Below are positions 17,051-25,362 of a stretch of DNA of 35,126 nucleotides, in pieces. The stretch covers positions 1 to 35,126 of the forward strand of contig URVM01000027.1 of assembly GCA_900551325.1 (NCBI GenBank), in the 5' to 3' direction. The notes beneath the pieces are model-generated. The model worked only from the letters and a program-made list of their open reading frames with translations. It ran no database searches and had not been told where the DNA came from. Both the position numbers and the translations under genes were made by a program. The stretch comes from an uncultured Eubacteriales bacterium. Lineage in GTDB: Bacteria; Bacillota; Clostridia; Lachnospirales; Cellulosilyticaceae. How positions within the stretch are numbered: position 1 is the first letter of the stretch; each line of letters starts with the position of its first letter.

Positions 17051-17848
17051 TTATTTACAAAGTATGTATTTTTCAATACCTGTAGCTACGCCATCCTCAT
17101 CTACTGTATCTGTTACTTCTTTTGCATATTGCTTTACTTCATCCAAAGCATTTCCCATAGCAATACCACATCCTACTGTTTCAAGCATCTCTATATCATT
17201 TTTCCCATCTCCAAAAGCATAACTTTCTTCAATAGAAATGTTTAAATGTTTCAGTGCTTTTAATATCCCTGTAGCTTTTGTATTGCTTCGTGGATAAATT
17301 TCAAAGGACATATGATGAATACTATGCCAATAATCATATTCAGGATGTTGCTGTATAAAATTTAAACATTTTTCTTCTGCTTCCTTATTTGGACATCTTA
17401 CTTCTATCTTTTGTACATTAATTTCTTCAAGGTTATACTTTCCTTTAATAAGCTTTCTTGATATACCCAGACCTTCATAAAATGCGTAAAACTCCTCATA
17501 TTCCTCTTTCATATATGAATAATAAGCATCTTCTAAAATATATTGGATATTTAGCTTCTCAAATTCTTCTACAGCATCTTTCACAAATTTCTTATCCATT
17601 GCCTCTGTATAAAGATTTTCATTGTTTATAATAACTTGAGCACCATTAGTTAATATAAATCCATCAAAACCAAAGTTTAAAATTGCTTCACTTAAAAAAG
17701 CATACGGTCTTCCTGTAGCAATAAAAACATAATGTCCTCTCGCTTGTAAATCCCTAATAGCGTCTTTTACTTTTGGTGTTAAATCCATTAAACCTTTAAA
17801 ACAATTTATTAGTGTTCCATCGATATCGAAAAATATTGCTTTTGCCAT
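17051..17848 (-). CDS. HAD superfamily hydrolase, Cof subfamily (IIB)
   Basis: A 265-residue phosphatase probably acting on sugar phosphates or similar small phosphoesters. Motif I is FFDIDGT near the N-terminus (Asp8 nucleophile, Asp10), motif II ATGRP, and motif IV AFGDGKNDIEML. A type IIB cap lies between. A longer frame starts 45 bases upstream, but I chose the ATG at 17848 because AGGAG lies 7 bases before it and the protein then begins just ahead of motif I as in its relatives. The gene is about 80 bases after the P-loop protein gene and on the same strand. Confidence 0.85.
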   Translation of the reverse strand: MAKAIFFDIDGTLINCFKGLMDLTPKVKDAIRDLQARGHYVFIATGRPYAFLSEAILNFGFDGFILTNGAQVIINNENLYTEAMDKKFVKDAVEEFEKLNIQYILEDAYYSYMKEEYEEFYAFYEGLGISRKLIKGKYNLEEINVQKIEVRCPNKEAEEKCLNFIQQHPEYDYWHSIHHMSFEIYPRSNTKATGILKALKHLNISIEESYAFGDGKNDIEMLETVGCGIAMGNALDEVKQYAKEVTDTVDEDGVATGIEKYILCK

Positions 17849-17927
17849 CTTGTCTCCTCTTGTTGTCAGTTTCATTCTTTTTAATAGCTTCAAAAGCTTG
17901 AATTAAATAGCTTTATATCTTTTTATT

Positions 17928-18434
17928 CTAGCTTACTTTCCTACTATGTGAGATTTCTTCTACCTTAGTAGGTGTATGAATAATAACTAGCTTATGACCA
18001 TATTTCTTAAGCATTGCTTCAAATCTATCTCTATTTTTTTCAAAGTCATTAGACCAACTATACATAGATTTAAGCATATAAAGACTTGGCTTATAGTGGC
18101 ATTTTTCAAGTCCCCATACTTGTTTAATGTGCCTACTTAAAATACGTACATTCCTCTTCCATATAGGTGTATCTAAAAATACAATCCTATCTGCCAAGTC
18201 TAGTAGAATATGTGCATTCTTTCTATAAGTTCCTTCTATAATCCATTTTCCCTTTTTATCAATCTGTCTAATAATTTCAAGCTGTTCTTCAGGCGTTCTC
18301 TTGTACCTAACTCCAGCTTTTTCTCCATATACAATACAATCTAATTCATAAAAAGGTATGTTTAACACCTTTGACCACTTTCTAGCTAGTGTAGTCTTTC
18401 CACTTGCAACAATCCCAATGATATAAATTTTCAT
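17928..18434 (-). CDS. P-loop nucleotide kinase-like protein (FlaR-type AAA family ATPase)
   Basis: A 168-residue protein with Walker A GIVASGKTT at 7-15, followed by NIPFYELDCIVY, RTPEEQ, GKWIIEGTYR and LADRIVFLDTP. These fit the small adenylate-kinase-like family often annotated as DNA topology modulation protein (FlaR). The LID region is arginine- and lysine-rich (WKRNVRILSRHIKQ). The real substrate of this family is not established. GGGGAG lies 8 bases before the ATG. Neighbours are a NUDIX hydrolase and a HAD phosphatase, all nucleotide or phosphate enzymes in the same direction. Confidence 0.75.
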   Translation of the reverse strand: MKIYIIGIVASGKTTLARKWSKVLNIPFYELDCIVYGEKAGVRYKRTPEEQLEIIRQIDKKGKWIIEGTYRKNAHILLDLADRIVFLDTPIWKRNVRILSRHIKQVWGLEKCHYKPSLYMLKSMYSWSNDFEKNRDRFEAMLKKYGHKLVIIHTPTKVEEISHSRKVS

Positions 18435-18499
18435 TTTTTCTCTCCCCTAACTTATATCTTGATATATATTACACTTTTAATATTTTCTTGCTAACCTTT

Positions 18500-19021
18500 T
18501 TATTCTCTTATGTTATTATAAATAAAGTTTTCAAACTTACTTCTAAAAGGTGCTAATCTAGTACCTACTGGTCCTGCTATTTCTCCAGTTTCTAGCATTT
18601 TATCTAGTGTCTTAATATCAATCCACTTAGCATCAACTGTTTCACCTTCTTGCATGACTAAATCTTCCCTTTTTACATCTTTTCTTACTATATATACATC
18701 TACAAAGGCTGTCTCTTCTTTTACCGTACCTAAAAAATAAAGCTCTTCTTCACTTACTTTAATCCCTGTTTCTTCAGAAAGTTCTCTTATAGCACCTTCT
18801 TCACTTCTTTCTCCCGCTAAAATAGAGCCTGCTGTAGTTTCCCAAAAGTTTGGATATTTATCTTTTTCAGGATGTCTTAGGGTTGTAAGTATTTCATTGT
18901 TATTATTAATTGTCCATATACTAACAATGACATGATATTCACCTTTTATCATTGGTTCAGGTCTATTATGTGTTCGATTTAAAGGCTGTCTGTCTTCATT
19001 ATATAAGTCCCATTTTTCCAT
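18500..19021 (-). CDS. NUDIX hydrolase
   Basis: A 173-residue protein with a complete Nudix box at 65-87 (G-x5-E-x7-REL-x-EE-x-GI: Gly65, Glu71, Arg79, Glu80, Glu83, Glu84, Gly86). The N-terminus (DLYNEDRQPLNRTHNR) resembles the isopentenyl-diphosphate isomerase-like or YfcD-type Nudix proteins, which act on nucleoside or isoprenoid diphosphates. The substrate is not certain. AGGAG lies 8 bases before the ATG. It is the first gene of the minus-strand run towards 16210. Confidence 0.85.
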   Translation of the reverse strand: MEKWDLYNEDRQPLNRTHNRPEPMIKGEYHVIVSIWTINNNNEILTTLRHPEKDKYPNFWETTAGSILAGERSEEGAIRELSEETGIKVSEEELYFLGTVKEETAFVDVYIVRKDVKREDLVMQEGETVDAKWIDIKTLDKMLETGEIAGPVGTRLAPFRSKFENFIYNNIRE

Positions 19022-19088
19022 TGTAATCTCCTACTTCTATATTTAATCTACTTGTTTATTATTTATCCCTAAACTTTTAATATTATAT

Positions 19089-19122
19089 CCACCCGATAGG
19101 TTTATTATAGCATATTGGGTGG
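19089..19122 (-). promoter_or_regulatory. Inverted repeat upstream of the NUDIX gene
   Basis: CCACCCGATA (19089-19098) pairs with TATTGGGTGG (19113-19122), ten pairs including one G-U. The 14-base loop contains TATAAT on the minus strand (19109-19104), the only good -10 word here. An operator or a hairpin is possible; no regulator is identified. Confidence 0.35.
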
Positions 19123-19164
19123 GGGATTTGTAAAAAATTAGGTGGATGTATTTGCCTTGGGTCC

Positions 19165-19416
19165 GAATTACTGTTTCTCCTAGTCTACTTAGGTTTCAGG
19201 CTAGCTGTAACTCCTCCTCAAGCTTCCACTTCCGGTGGCTAAGAGGCTGTAAACTCGGGAATCGCAAGAACGCCAGAAACTTGCTTCGCTTCGAACATCT
19301 GGCTAAAATCCTTACTCATCCACTCGTTAACATCCTCTAAGCCACCTCCATAAGCCGCTTTCGGATGAGCCACATCCATCCTTTCACCTCTTCTAGTCTC
19401 CTAAAAACAGTAATTC
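19165..19416 (+). mobile_element. 252-bp TIR repeat element, copy D
   Basis: Third full copy of the repeat. Ends are GAATTACTGTTT (19165-19176) and AAACAGTAATTC (19405-19416). The conserved core word lies at 19272-19290, and the right flank TAGTCTATC matches those of the other copies. It is located between the divergently oriented NUDIX and metallophosphoesterase genes. The same reading frame as in copy A is open for ~60 codons but has no ribosome site, so I do not call a gene. Confidence 0.75.
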
Positions 19417-19575
19417 TAGTCTATCTATTCCGCAAGCTACATAGCGAGTAGCTAGTCCTAGACCTTCTTCTTAAAAATGCCCTTGAAGAGATAGCCGTTC
19501 TAGTCTATGTGGCCTTAAGGTATTTCAAGAAGGTTCTTATTCGCCCAGTTGTTAAGATCCTTGCGCTCACTTTGA
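19417..19575 (+). repeat. Decayed repeat fragments next to copy D
   Basis: AGAGATAGCCGTTCTAGTCT at about 19487-19506 matches the right end of the repeat (AGAGATAGCAATTC then TAGTCTAC) with two differences. GTTGTTAAGATCCT near 19549 resembles the internal GTTAACATCCT. A small hairpin GCTAC...GTAGC lies near 19438-19454. Boundaries are approximate. Confidence 0.35.
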
Positions 19576-19608
19576 TAAATAGAAGATAGTTAATTTACTA
19601 ATAAATGT

Positions 19609-19616
19609 GATATACT
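19609..19616 (+). promoter_or_regulatory. Extended -10 promoter of the metallophosphoesterase gene
   Basis: TG-A-TATACT forms an extended -10 box about 60 bases before the GTG start. The -35 region is poor, as is usual for extended -10 promoters. Confidence 0.4.
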
Positions 19617-19675
19617 CTAGTAAAGATATACATATTGAACTAGGTAAGATAATCTATAAAACGGGAGTGGTAAGT

Positions 19676-20533
19676 GTGAAAATTGCCTTATTGTCGGATA
19701 TTCATGGAAATTATGCAGCTTTATCGGCTTGTTTAAAATACATAAATGAAAACAACTTTACTGGGATAGCATTTCTAGGAGATTATATTACAGATTGCCC
19801 CTATCCACAAAAAGTAATTGAACTATTATATAAAGCTAAAAAAAACTATAAAACGTGGTTTATCAGAGGAAATCGTGAAGAATATGTTATCAATCACTAT
19901 GAAAATGATGAAGATAATTGGAGTTATAATTCCAAAACAGGTTCTTTACTTTATACCTATGAAAATTTAACTATGGAAGATATAGCTTTTTTTAAAAGTA
20001 TGCCCATTACAGATAACATTTCAATTGAAAATTGTAAACCATTTTCAATATGTCATGGTTCACCTGAAAATATCACAGAACACTTATTACCAAACAAAGG
20101 TAACACAAATAATTGCTTAGGAAAATTAGAAAATGACTATCTTTTTTGTGGACATACGCATGCGCCTTTTCATTATGAATATAAAGGGAAAACACTTGTA
20201 AATTGCGGAAGTGTTGGTATGCCTATAAACAGTCAACCTAATGCACAATTTGTACAAATTCAATATAATGATACGAAATGGGATATAAACACTCTATCTA
20301 TCCCCTATAATATTAATTCTTTACTACAAGATTTTGAGGAAAGTGGAATTTATAGAAAAGGTTTTTTGTGGTCAAGAGGTGTGGCTGAAACTTTAAAAAG
20401 TGGAATCAATTATCCTATGTTATTACTCGAAAAGGCCACTCAACTAGCAAAGTTTTATAATGAAGATTTGTCAGAAAAGCATTGGCAACAAGCTTGGGAA
20501 ATAATAAAAGGACTGAGTCCAGTACAACACTGA
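19676..20533 (+). CDS. Calcineurin-like metallophosphoesterase (YfcE type)
   Basis: A 285-residue phosphoesterase with all five motifs: SDIHGN (Asp8, His10), GD at 35-36, GNREE at 65-69, CHGSP with His127, and GHTH at 159-162. This predicts a two-metal enzyme for phosphomono- or diesters. A ~90-residue C-terminal region follows that is not part of the catalytic fold. I chose the GTG at 19676 because GGGAG lies 8 bases upstream and the protein then begins right at motif I; the frame opens 69 bases earlier. It is monocistronic: a terminator overlaps its stop codon. Confidence 0.85.
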   Translation: MKIALLSDIHGNYAALSACLKYINENNFTGIAFLGDYITDCPYPQKVIELLYKAKKNYKTWFIRGNREEYVINHYENDEDNWSYNSKTGSLLYTYENLTMEDIAFFKSMPITDNISIENCKPFSICHGSPENITEHLLPNKGNTNNCLGKLENDYLFCGHTHAPFHYEYKGKTLVNCGSVGMPINSQPNAQFVQIQYNDTKWDINTLSIPYNINSLLQDFEESGIYRKGFLWSRGVAETLKSGINYPMLLLEKATQLAKFYNEDLSEKHWQQAWEIIKGLSPVQH

Positions 20534-20546
20534 ATTCAGTCCTTTT
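20506..20546 (+). terminator. Terminator overlapping the metallophosphoesterase stop codon
   Basis: AAAAGGACTGA (20506-20516) pairs with TCAGTCCTTTT (20536-20546). The left arm is inside the coding sequence. The right arm supplies the U-run. Confidence 0.75.
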
Positions 20547-20564
20547 AAGTTGCTTAACTATAGT

Positions 20565-20700
20565 TTATTTCTTTTTTACTGGGTAGCATACTTCTGTTAC
20601 CCAGTCTTCTGAATTCTGTGTTTCATAAGGACTTACATGATAGATTAAAAAGGATAATCCAACAAAATAGTTATACTGTTTTCATCCATATGTTTCTATA
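20565..20700 (-). pseudogene. C-terminal remnant of a GyrI-like effector-binding domain gene
   Basis: On the minus strand a frame reads YHVSPYETQNSEDWVTEV then CYPVKKK and stop at 20565. This has the pattern of the last strand-helix-strand of AraC/GyrI-type effector-binding domains (Y...P..t..e...TE...PVK). Upstream, the first half continues only in another frame (MDENSITILLDYP at about 20689-20651), with an in-frame TGA in the final frame. There is no ribosome site, and the PHP gene's stop lies just beyond. I read it as a frameshifted tail of a lost gene. The family call rests on pattern memory. Confidence 0.4.
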
Positions 20701-20712
20701 TAACTCATATCC

Positions 20713-21489
20713 TTACCAAGTGAATCCAACTTTTTGCAAGTTATACTTACTTGCTATTTTATAGGCTTCATCTATATTGGCAATAATATCTGTTGGTTTA
20801 TGGGCATCTGAATTGGCTATACTCTGTACTTTATAGTTGCTTGCTAGCTCCCAAAACTTCTCAAGTGGGTACATCTTTCTTACACCTTCTGGTGCTACAA
20901 TGGTATCTTTACGAAGACCATATCCATTAATCTCTAGTGGCATTTGGTAATAGCTGGCTGCTTCAATAATATATTTAGATGCAGCTATTGCTTCTTCGTC
21001 CCAAGGTAGATAAAATGTTCCAAATACATCTGGGTGAGCAATGAACTTAAACAGTCCTGTTTCCATACCTTTTACCAAATAGTTAGCATATAATTTTAGT
21101 TCTTCTTTATCACTTTTTGTTAGACCTAGTGGGTTCCAAGCAGATGTTCCATGAATCTCATGTCCAGCTAAAATAAGGTAATCTGCACCATACTCACCTT
21201 TTAATACTTCACTATAAAAGTTTTTGTACTCTTCTATATACTCACACTCAAAAGCTTTTAAAAGTTTAATTTGTGGGTAATTTATTCTTGCTTCATCAAT
21301 CTCTTTGGAGTACTCTGCAAGTTCTTCGTATTTCATTCTTACATCTGTCCAAAGTGCATCATTTGGAAAAGGCGTATGATCTGACATTCCTAGTGTATGT
21401 ACCCCTGCTTCTATAGCAGCTTCAACATAATCTTTAACTTCTCCTGTAGCATGTTTACAGCGTCTGGTATGTGTATGATAGTTTTCCAT
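20713..21489 (-). CDS. PHP domain phosphatase, histidinol-phosphatase family
   Basis: A 258-residue PHP enzyme. Metal ligands are visible in order: HTH at 5-7, His13, SDH at 36-38, Glu81/Glu83, His110, HPD at 152-154 and NSDAH at 226-230. This is the HisK-type histidinol-phosphatase pattern, but no other histidine biosynthesis gene is near, so it may act on another phosphoester. AAGGAG lies 7 bases before the ATG. The YibE/F gene ends 32 bases upstream, so they may be co-transcribed. Confidence 0.82.
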   Translation of the reverse strand: MENYHTHTRRCKHATGEVKDYVEAAIEAGVHTLGMSDHTPFPNDALWTDVRMKYEELAEYSKEIDEARINYPQIKLLKAFECEYIEEYKNFYSEVLKGEYGADYLILAGHEIHGTSAWNPLGLTKSDKEELKLYANYLVKGMETGLFKFIAHPDVFGTFYLPWDEEAIAASKYIIEAASYYQMPLEINGYGLRKDTIVAPEGVRKMYPLEKFWELASNYKVQSIANSDAHKPTDIIANIDEAYKIASKYNLQKVGFTW

Positions 21490-21521
21490 TGTTTACTCCT
21501 TTACAGCTCTATTCATCTGTC

Positions 21522-22673
21522 TTATTCGTTGAAAGTAATTATAGCACAGTCCTCTTTCTTTTTATATACATAACTACAAATGGTGGTCGTAATAGGTGAT
21601 ACAATAACTAATCCTATACATCCTACAAAGGTATGTAAAATTTCACTAGCTATTGATTTTGAGTTTAGAATACTTATCATAGGCGTTCCTTGTGCCATAT
21701 ATACCATCATCACTCCAATAAAACTGCCCATGTAAGCCAGTAGTAAGGTAGTTACTTGTGAGCCTACTACTGATCTTCCAATTTTCATTCCTGATAGCCA
21801 TATTTCTTTACCAGAAAGATCTGGCTTCTTCTCTACAACTTCTTCTAAAGCTGCTGCTAAGTCCATGGCTAAGTCTACAATTGCACCTGAACAAGATAAA
21901 TAAATGGCCGCTTGGTAAATTTGTGTTAGATTAAGCCCTTCAAAGCCTGCATAGAGTAAGGACTCTGACCAAGCCATAACTGTTCCATCTACTTTAAAAA
22001 GCACACCAAATCCCATAGCCATTAGGCAGGTTAAAAGTGATGCAACCACAGTCCCTCCAATGGCACAATATGCCTTCTTCGTAAAGCCACCTACAAGAAT
22101 TAAAGTCACTGTGGCCATCGTTAAACCTATAATTAATCCAACTATCATAGGTTGATACCCTTTAAGTAGCATAGGGATTAAAACCTTCCAAATAGCAAGC
22201 AAACTAAATATAAAAGAAATAATCGTTCGAATACCCGTTGTACCAGAAAACACTAATAAGGCTATCATAAACACTATAATAATGAACCATTCTACATTTA
22301 CTCTATAGTGATCTAGCATATTTACAAATACAAGCTCACCTTCATTACTTTTTTCCACTAATACTAAAGCTCTATCCCCTACTTGAAATATTTTATCAAA
22401 CTCCAACTTTCCTGTAAGAAAGTTAACTGCCTCTACTACTTCTCCTTTAAAACTTCCATTTAATAATTCAACTTCACATACTTGACTACCTTGTTTTAGT
22501 AGGCCATTATTATATACAGTACTTTCATTAGTTGCTAATACCTTTGCTTTTACACTTTCTGCATTGACATACATTTGTTTTTCAAAGCCTGTAGGCATAA
22601 TAAGTAAGATAGCCATAAATATAATACATATAAACGAAAAAACTAGATTTTTATTTTTAAAGTCTATTTTCAT
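21522..22673 (-). CDS. YibE/F family membrane protein
   Basis: A 383-residue integral membrane protein. An N-terminal hydrophobic segment (~11-27) precedes an extracytoplasmic domain of about 100 residues (VKAKVLATNES to VNMLDHYR). About seven membrane helices follow, with the family's conserved region SGAIVDLAMDLAAALEEV and IGRSVVGSQVTTLLLAYMG. YibE/F proteins are widespread in Firmicutes; their transport or regulatory role is unknown. AAGGTGAT overlaps the ribosome site just before the ATG. A terminator separates it from the alkaline phosphatase upstream. Confidence 0.85.
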   Translation of the reverse strand: MKIDFKNKNLVFSFICIIFMAILLIMPTGFEKQMYVNAESVKAKVLATNESTVYNNGLLKQGSQVCEVELLNGSFKGEVVEAVNFLTGKLEFDKIFQVGDRALVLVEKSNEGELVFVNMLDHYRVNVEWFIIIVFMIALLVFSGTTGIRTIISFIFSLLAIWKVLIPMLLKGYQPMIVGLIIGLTMATVTLILVGGFTKKAYCAIGGTVVASLLTCLMAMGFGVLFKVDGTVMAWSESLLYAGFEGLNLTQIYQAAIYLSCSGAIVDLAMDLAAALEEVVEKKPDLSGKEIWLSGMKIGRSVVGSQVTTLLLAYMGSFIGVMMVYMAQGTPMISILNSKSIASEILHTFVGCIGLVIVSPITTTICSYVYKKKEDCAIITFNE

Positions 22674-22712
22674 TCCATCACCTTTTATATAAAATACTTC
22701 TTATTTAAAAAA

Positions 22713-22743
22713 GTGAGTAGCTTAAACTTTATAAACTACTCAC
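22713..22743 (-). terminator. Terminator after the alkaline phosphatase gene
   Basis: GTGAGTAG (22713-22720) pairs with CTACTCAC (22736-22743). On the minus strand it is followed by TTTTTTAAATAAG, a good U-run. Confidence 0.8.
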
Positions 22744-22802
22744 CCTTTAGATCTACTTTAATCTTCTTACATTTAAACGCCCCTATTTCCTTAGTCAGTT
22801 TA

Positions 22803-24332
22803 CTATTCGAGTCCACAAATCGTAACTAGCTTATTGAAAATATCTGTATTATCATAGGCACCACTAAAAAGTTCTTGCCCTTGCCCCATTGCATACACTG
22901 GAACAGGTACCCCTGTATGAGAATAAGAGGTCCAGCCAATACCTGCTTTATTATTCAGTATATGTGTAAGGGTTACACTAAGTGGTTCATATCCTCCATA
23001 TAAAATGCCTGCTTCTTGGTCCATTAATCGGTCTTCTTTATCTTTCATAGTTTCTTCAAAAGCTTTTTCTAACTTCTTATACTCATAATCTGTAAGTACC
23101 ATTTCTGGATGATTTTTTGCATCCTTATCTGTTTTAGTAATAAGTCCAAAATTTTCTTTTATCATTGGTAATACTTGTTCTAAGTTTGCTTCTTTCTTAT
23201 CCGTAGAAGCTTTATAGTCTGCAATAAGCTTATCAAATTCTACATAACTCATTTGTTGATTTTCTAATATATTAAAGGCTGTATTATAACCTGTTGTAGC
23301 ATAGCCAATACTCATACCACCTGTTTCATGGTCACCAGTAACAAGAATAAGTGTTTCTTCTGGATGCTTACTTGCAAAATCCACTGCTACTTGAATAGCT
23401 TCATTAAGGGCTAGTACGTCCCCTATATTGGATCTTGCATCATTGGCGTGACCTGCCCAGTCAATCTTTCCACCTTCAACCATCATAAAGAAACCTTTAT
23501 CATTGTCTAATACTTCAATACCTTTTTTTACAAAGTCCTTAAGTTGTATTTCATTCTTATCTGCATCAACAGCATAGTTCATTGCTTTAGAATCTTGCAG
23601 TTTTGGGCTAATGGCATATACTTTACCTGAATCTTGGTTAAGAGCCATAATTTCTTCTTTTGTATCTGCAATCTTATAGCCTTTTTCTTCAATAATACTA
23701 AACGCATCTACTTGATCTTTATTTTTACCTGTTGGCTGTACTAAGGAACCACCTGCAAAGTAATCAAAGTTACTTTGGGCAAGTTGAAGTGCTATATTGT
23801 ACATATTACTTCTTGATACTTCATGAGCATAAAAGGCTGCGGGTGTAGCATGGTCAATAGATACGCTACTTACAATACCAATTTTATAGCCTTCTTTTTT
23901 TAGCTTCTCTGTAATACTTTCAGGTTTAGTTTGTTTATCTACGTTATAACCAATAACACCGCTATGTGTCTTAATCCCACTTGAAATAGCCGTTGCAGTA
24001 GATGCAGAGTCTGGACAAAAAGAAGTTGCATCTTGAGTAGTTGCTGAGCCTACTACTGGAAAACTATTTACTGTTAGTTCTCCTAGTTTAATACCTCCTT
24101 TTTCTGTAACGCCTTTATAAATATTAGCTGCATTAAGCTGTACATAGGACATACCATCTCCGATAAATGTAAATATGTATTTAGGCTTATTGTATTTTAT
24201 CTTTTGGCTATTTGCTTCTTGTACTTTTACTATAGGTGTAGAATCAGCTTGCATTCTTACCCCATTTCCTATAGATGTACCTATAACTGCCATACCTAAT
24301 AAAGCTACTACAATTTTTTTAGAAAGTTTCAT
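22803..24332 (-). CDS. Secreted alkaline phosphatase, PhoA family
   Basis: A ~509-residue phosphomonoesterase. It starts with a signal peptide (MKLSKK, then a hydrophobic stretch VVALLGMAVIGTSIG) without a lipobox. Metal and active-site motifs follow: FIGDGMS, the nucleophile serine in CPDSASTATA, VSIDHATPAAFYAH, KIDWAGHANDA, LVTGDHETGGM, and SHTGVPVPVYAMGQG. I chose the ATG at 24332 because AAGGGG lies 8 bases upstream; an ATG two codons earlier is only 2 bases from it. A Pho box of five repeats lies ~55 bases upstream, indicating induction by phosphate starvation through a PhoP-type regulator. It is monocistronic. Confidence 0.93.
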   Translation of the reverse strand: MKLSKKIVVALLGMAVIGTSIGNGVRMQADSTPIVKVQEANSQKIKYNKPKYIFTFIGDGMSYVQLNAANIYKGVTEKGGIKLGELTVNSFPVVGSATTQDATSFCPDSASTATAISSGIKTHSGVIGYNVDKQTKPESITEKLKKEGYKIGIVSSVSIDHATPAAFYAHEVSRSNMYNIALQLAQSNFDYFAGGSLVQPTGKNKDQVDAFSIIEEKGYKIADTKEEIMALNQDSGKVYAISPKLQDSKAMNYAVDADKNEIQLKDFVKKGIEVLDNDKGFFMMVEGGKIDWAGHANDARSNIGDVLALNEAIQVAVDFASKHPEETLILVTGDHETGGMSIGYATTGYNTAFNILENQQMSYVEFDKLIADYKASTDKKEANLEQVLPMIKENFGLITKTDKDAKNHPEMVLTDYEYKKLEKAFEETMKDKEDRLMDQEAGILYGGYEPLSVTLTHILNNKAGIGWTSYSHTGVPVPVYAMGQGQELFSGAYDNTDIFNKLVTICGLE

Positions 24333-24372
24333 ACTCATTCCCCTTTATTATTTGTATTTATCTTCACTACTA

Positions 24373-24378
24373 AGCATA
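24373..24378 (-). promoter_or_regulatory. Candidate -10 box of the alkaline phosphatase promoter
   Basis: TATGCT on the minus strand lies 9 bases after the last Pho-box repeat. This is the spacing expected when PhoP replaces the -35 contact; no good -35 is present. Confidence 0.45.
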
Positions 24379-24387
24379 AAGAGATTA

Positions 24388-24438
24388 CGTTAAATTCCTA
24401 TTAGCCCTTTGTTAGCTTCTTATTAAATCCATGTTAAA
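24388..24438 (-). promoter_or_regulatory. Pho box: five direct repeats at 11-bp period
   Basis: Reading the minus strand, the 7-mers TTTAACA (24438-24432), TTTAATA (24427-24421), GCTAACA (24416-24410), GCTAATA (24405-24399) and TTTAACG (24394-24388) are spaced by exactly 11 bases. PhoP in Bacillus binds TT(A/T/C)A(C/T)A direct repeats with about this spacing, usually four, ending about 20 bases before the start. The position and target gene fit. Confidence 0.8.
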
Positions 24439-24490
24439 CTTATTTTTATTATTTTAAAGCAGGACAACTAATACTCTCCTAAATATAAAA

Positions 24491-24534
24491 AAGCTCTATA
24501 TAACTATGACAACATCTCTAGTTATATAGAACTT
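24491..24534 (-). terminator. Terminator after the pentapeptide-repeat gene
   Basis: AAGCTCTATATAACTA (24491-24506) pairs with TAGTTATATAGAACTT (24519-24534) with one mismatch. U-rich tails are present on both strands, so it may also stop readthrough from the other side. Confidence 0.7.
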
Positions 24535-24573
24535 TTATGACCATTAATCAATATTAACTTTTTGACAAACTTT

Positions 24574-25206
24574 TTACAGAAAACCAGCTTCTTTATAAGT
24601 ACTTAATATTTTAAGTATATAACTAAGTGTATAAAACTCTTTATCTAGACGAGGTTTCATAATCTTAAAGCCACGTATTAATGCGCTTTCATCGTAGTGA
24701 GCGAGTAAACGCATCACATTAAGTGTATGAATTTCTCCTTCTTTTGTATCTAGTACACGAGAGTTTTTCACATATTCATTTTCCATAAAGTCTGTAAGGG
24801 CAGTGTTTAAGGCCTCACTTATTTCTAACTTAGGCATTGTTTCGTAAACAGTAATTTCTGGATTGCTAAGATCTAAGTTATTTGCTACACTTACATCTGT
24901 GCAAAGAAACACCGTATTTTTAAAGGTTGCACCACCAAAGTCAGCACCATTTAAGTTACTACCTTCAAATACTGCATCTTCAAATTTTGCATTTTTGAAC
25001 CTTGCTTTTTTAAAATTAGTTCCTACAAATTCTGCTGCTTTAAAGGAACATTTAAAAAAGTTACATCCTTTAAAATGTGCGCCTCTAAAACTTGTAAAAT
25101 CAAAGTTTGAACCTGAGAAATCCACATCAAAACAGTTGCTTTTTCTTAAATTGTTATACATAAAGTTTTTATTTAACTTTTGCATATTCTTAAAATTGAT
25201 AGCCAT
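24574..25206 (-). CDS. Pentapeptide-repeat protein
   Basis: A 210-residue protein. Residues ~20-110 are pentapeptide repeats of the A(D/N)(L/F)xx type (for example FDFTSFRGAHFKGCNF, AEFVGTNFKKARFKNAKF, GSNLNGADFGGATFKN), which form a right-handed quadrilateral beta-helix. The last ~90 residues are helical and not repeated. Some relatives protect DNA gyrase, but nothing here shows that. There is no signal peptide. GGAGG precedes the ATG by 5 bases. A promoter TTGACT-16-TATAGT lies upstream. Confidence 0.85.
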   Translation of the reverse strand: MAINFKNMQKLNKNFMYNNLRKSNCFDVDFSGSNFDFTSFRGAHFKGCNFFKCSFKAAEFVGTNFKKARFKNAKFEDAVFEGSNLNGADFGGATFKNTVFLCTDVSVANNLDLSNPEITVYETMPKLEISEALNTALTDFMENEYVKNSRVLDTKEGEIHTLNVMRLLAHYDESALIRGFKIMKPRLDKEFYTLSYILKILSTYKEAGFL

Positions 25207-25261
25207 ATATCCTCCAGCTAAAACTCATTGTTTTAGTCTTACTATTTATTTTCTTCTTTAT

Positions 25262-25289
25262 ACTATATAGAAGAACCTTATAAAGTCAA
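25262..25289 (-). promoter_or_regulatory. Promoter of the pentapeptide-repeat gene
   Basis: On the minus strand TTGACT (25289-25284) is followed after 16 bases by TATAGT (25267-25262), about 55 bases before the ATG. The divergent LemA gene has a TATAAT at 25308-25313 on the plus strand with a weak -35. Confidence 0.45.
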
Positions 25290-25362
25290 CAAAAATCCGG
25301 TTCATTTTATAATCTTACAGCTTTTTACACATACTATGTTTTATACGAAAGGAGCATGAACA

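Noticed and set aside
16963..17245. Plus-strand frame of 80 codons over the TATCTTA repeat
   Set aside because: It is made of low-complexity repeat and the antisense of the HAD gene and lacks a ribosome site.
20578..20605. Hairpin ACTGGGTA/TACCCAGT as a terminator
   Set aside because: It is followed by A-runs, not U-runs, on the relevant strand and lies inside the gene remnant, so it is more likely a chance pairing.
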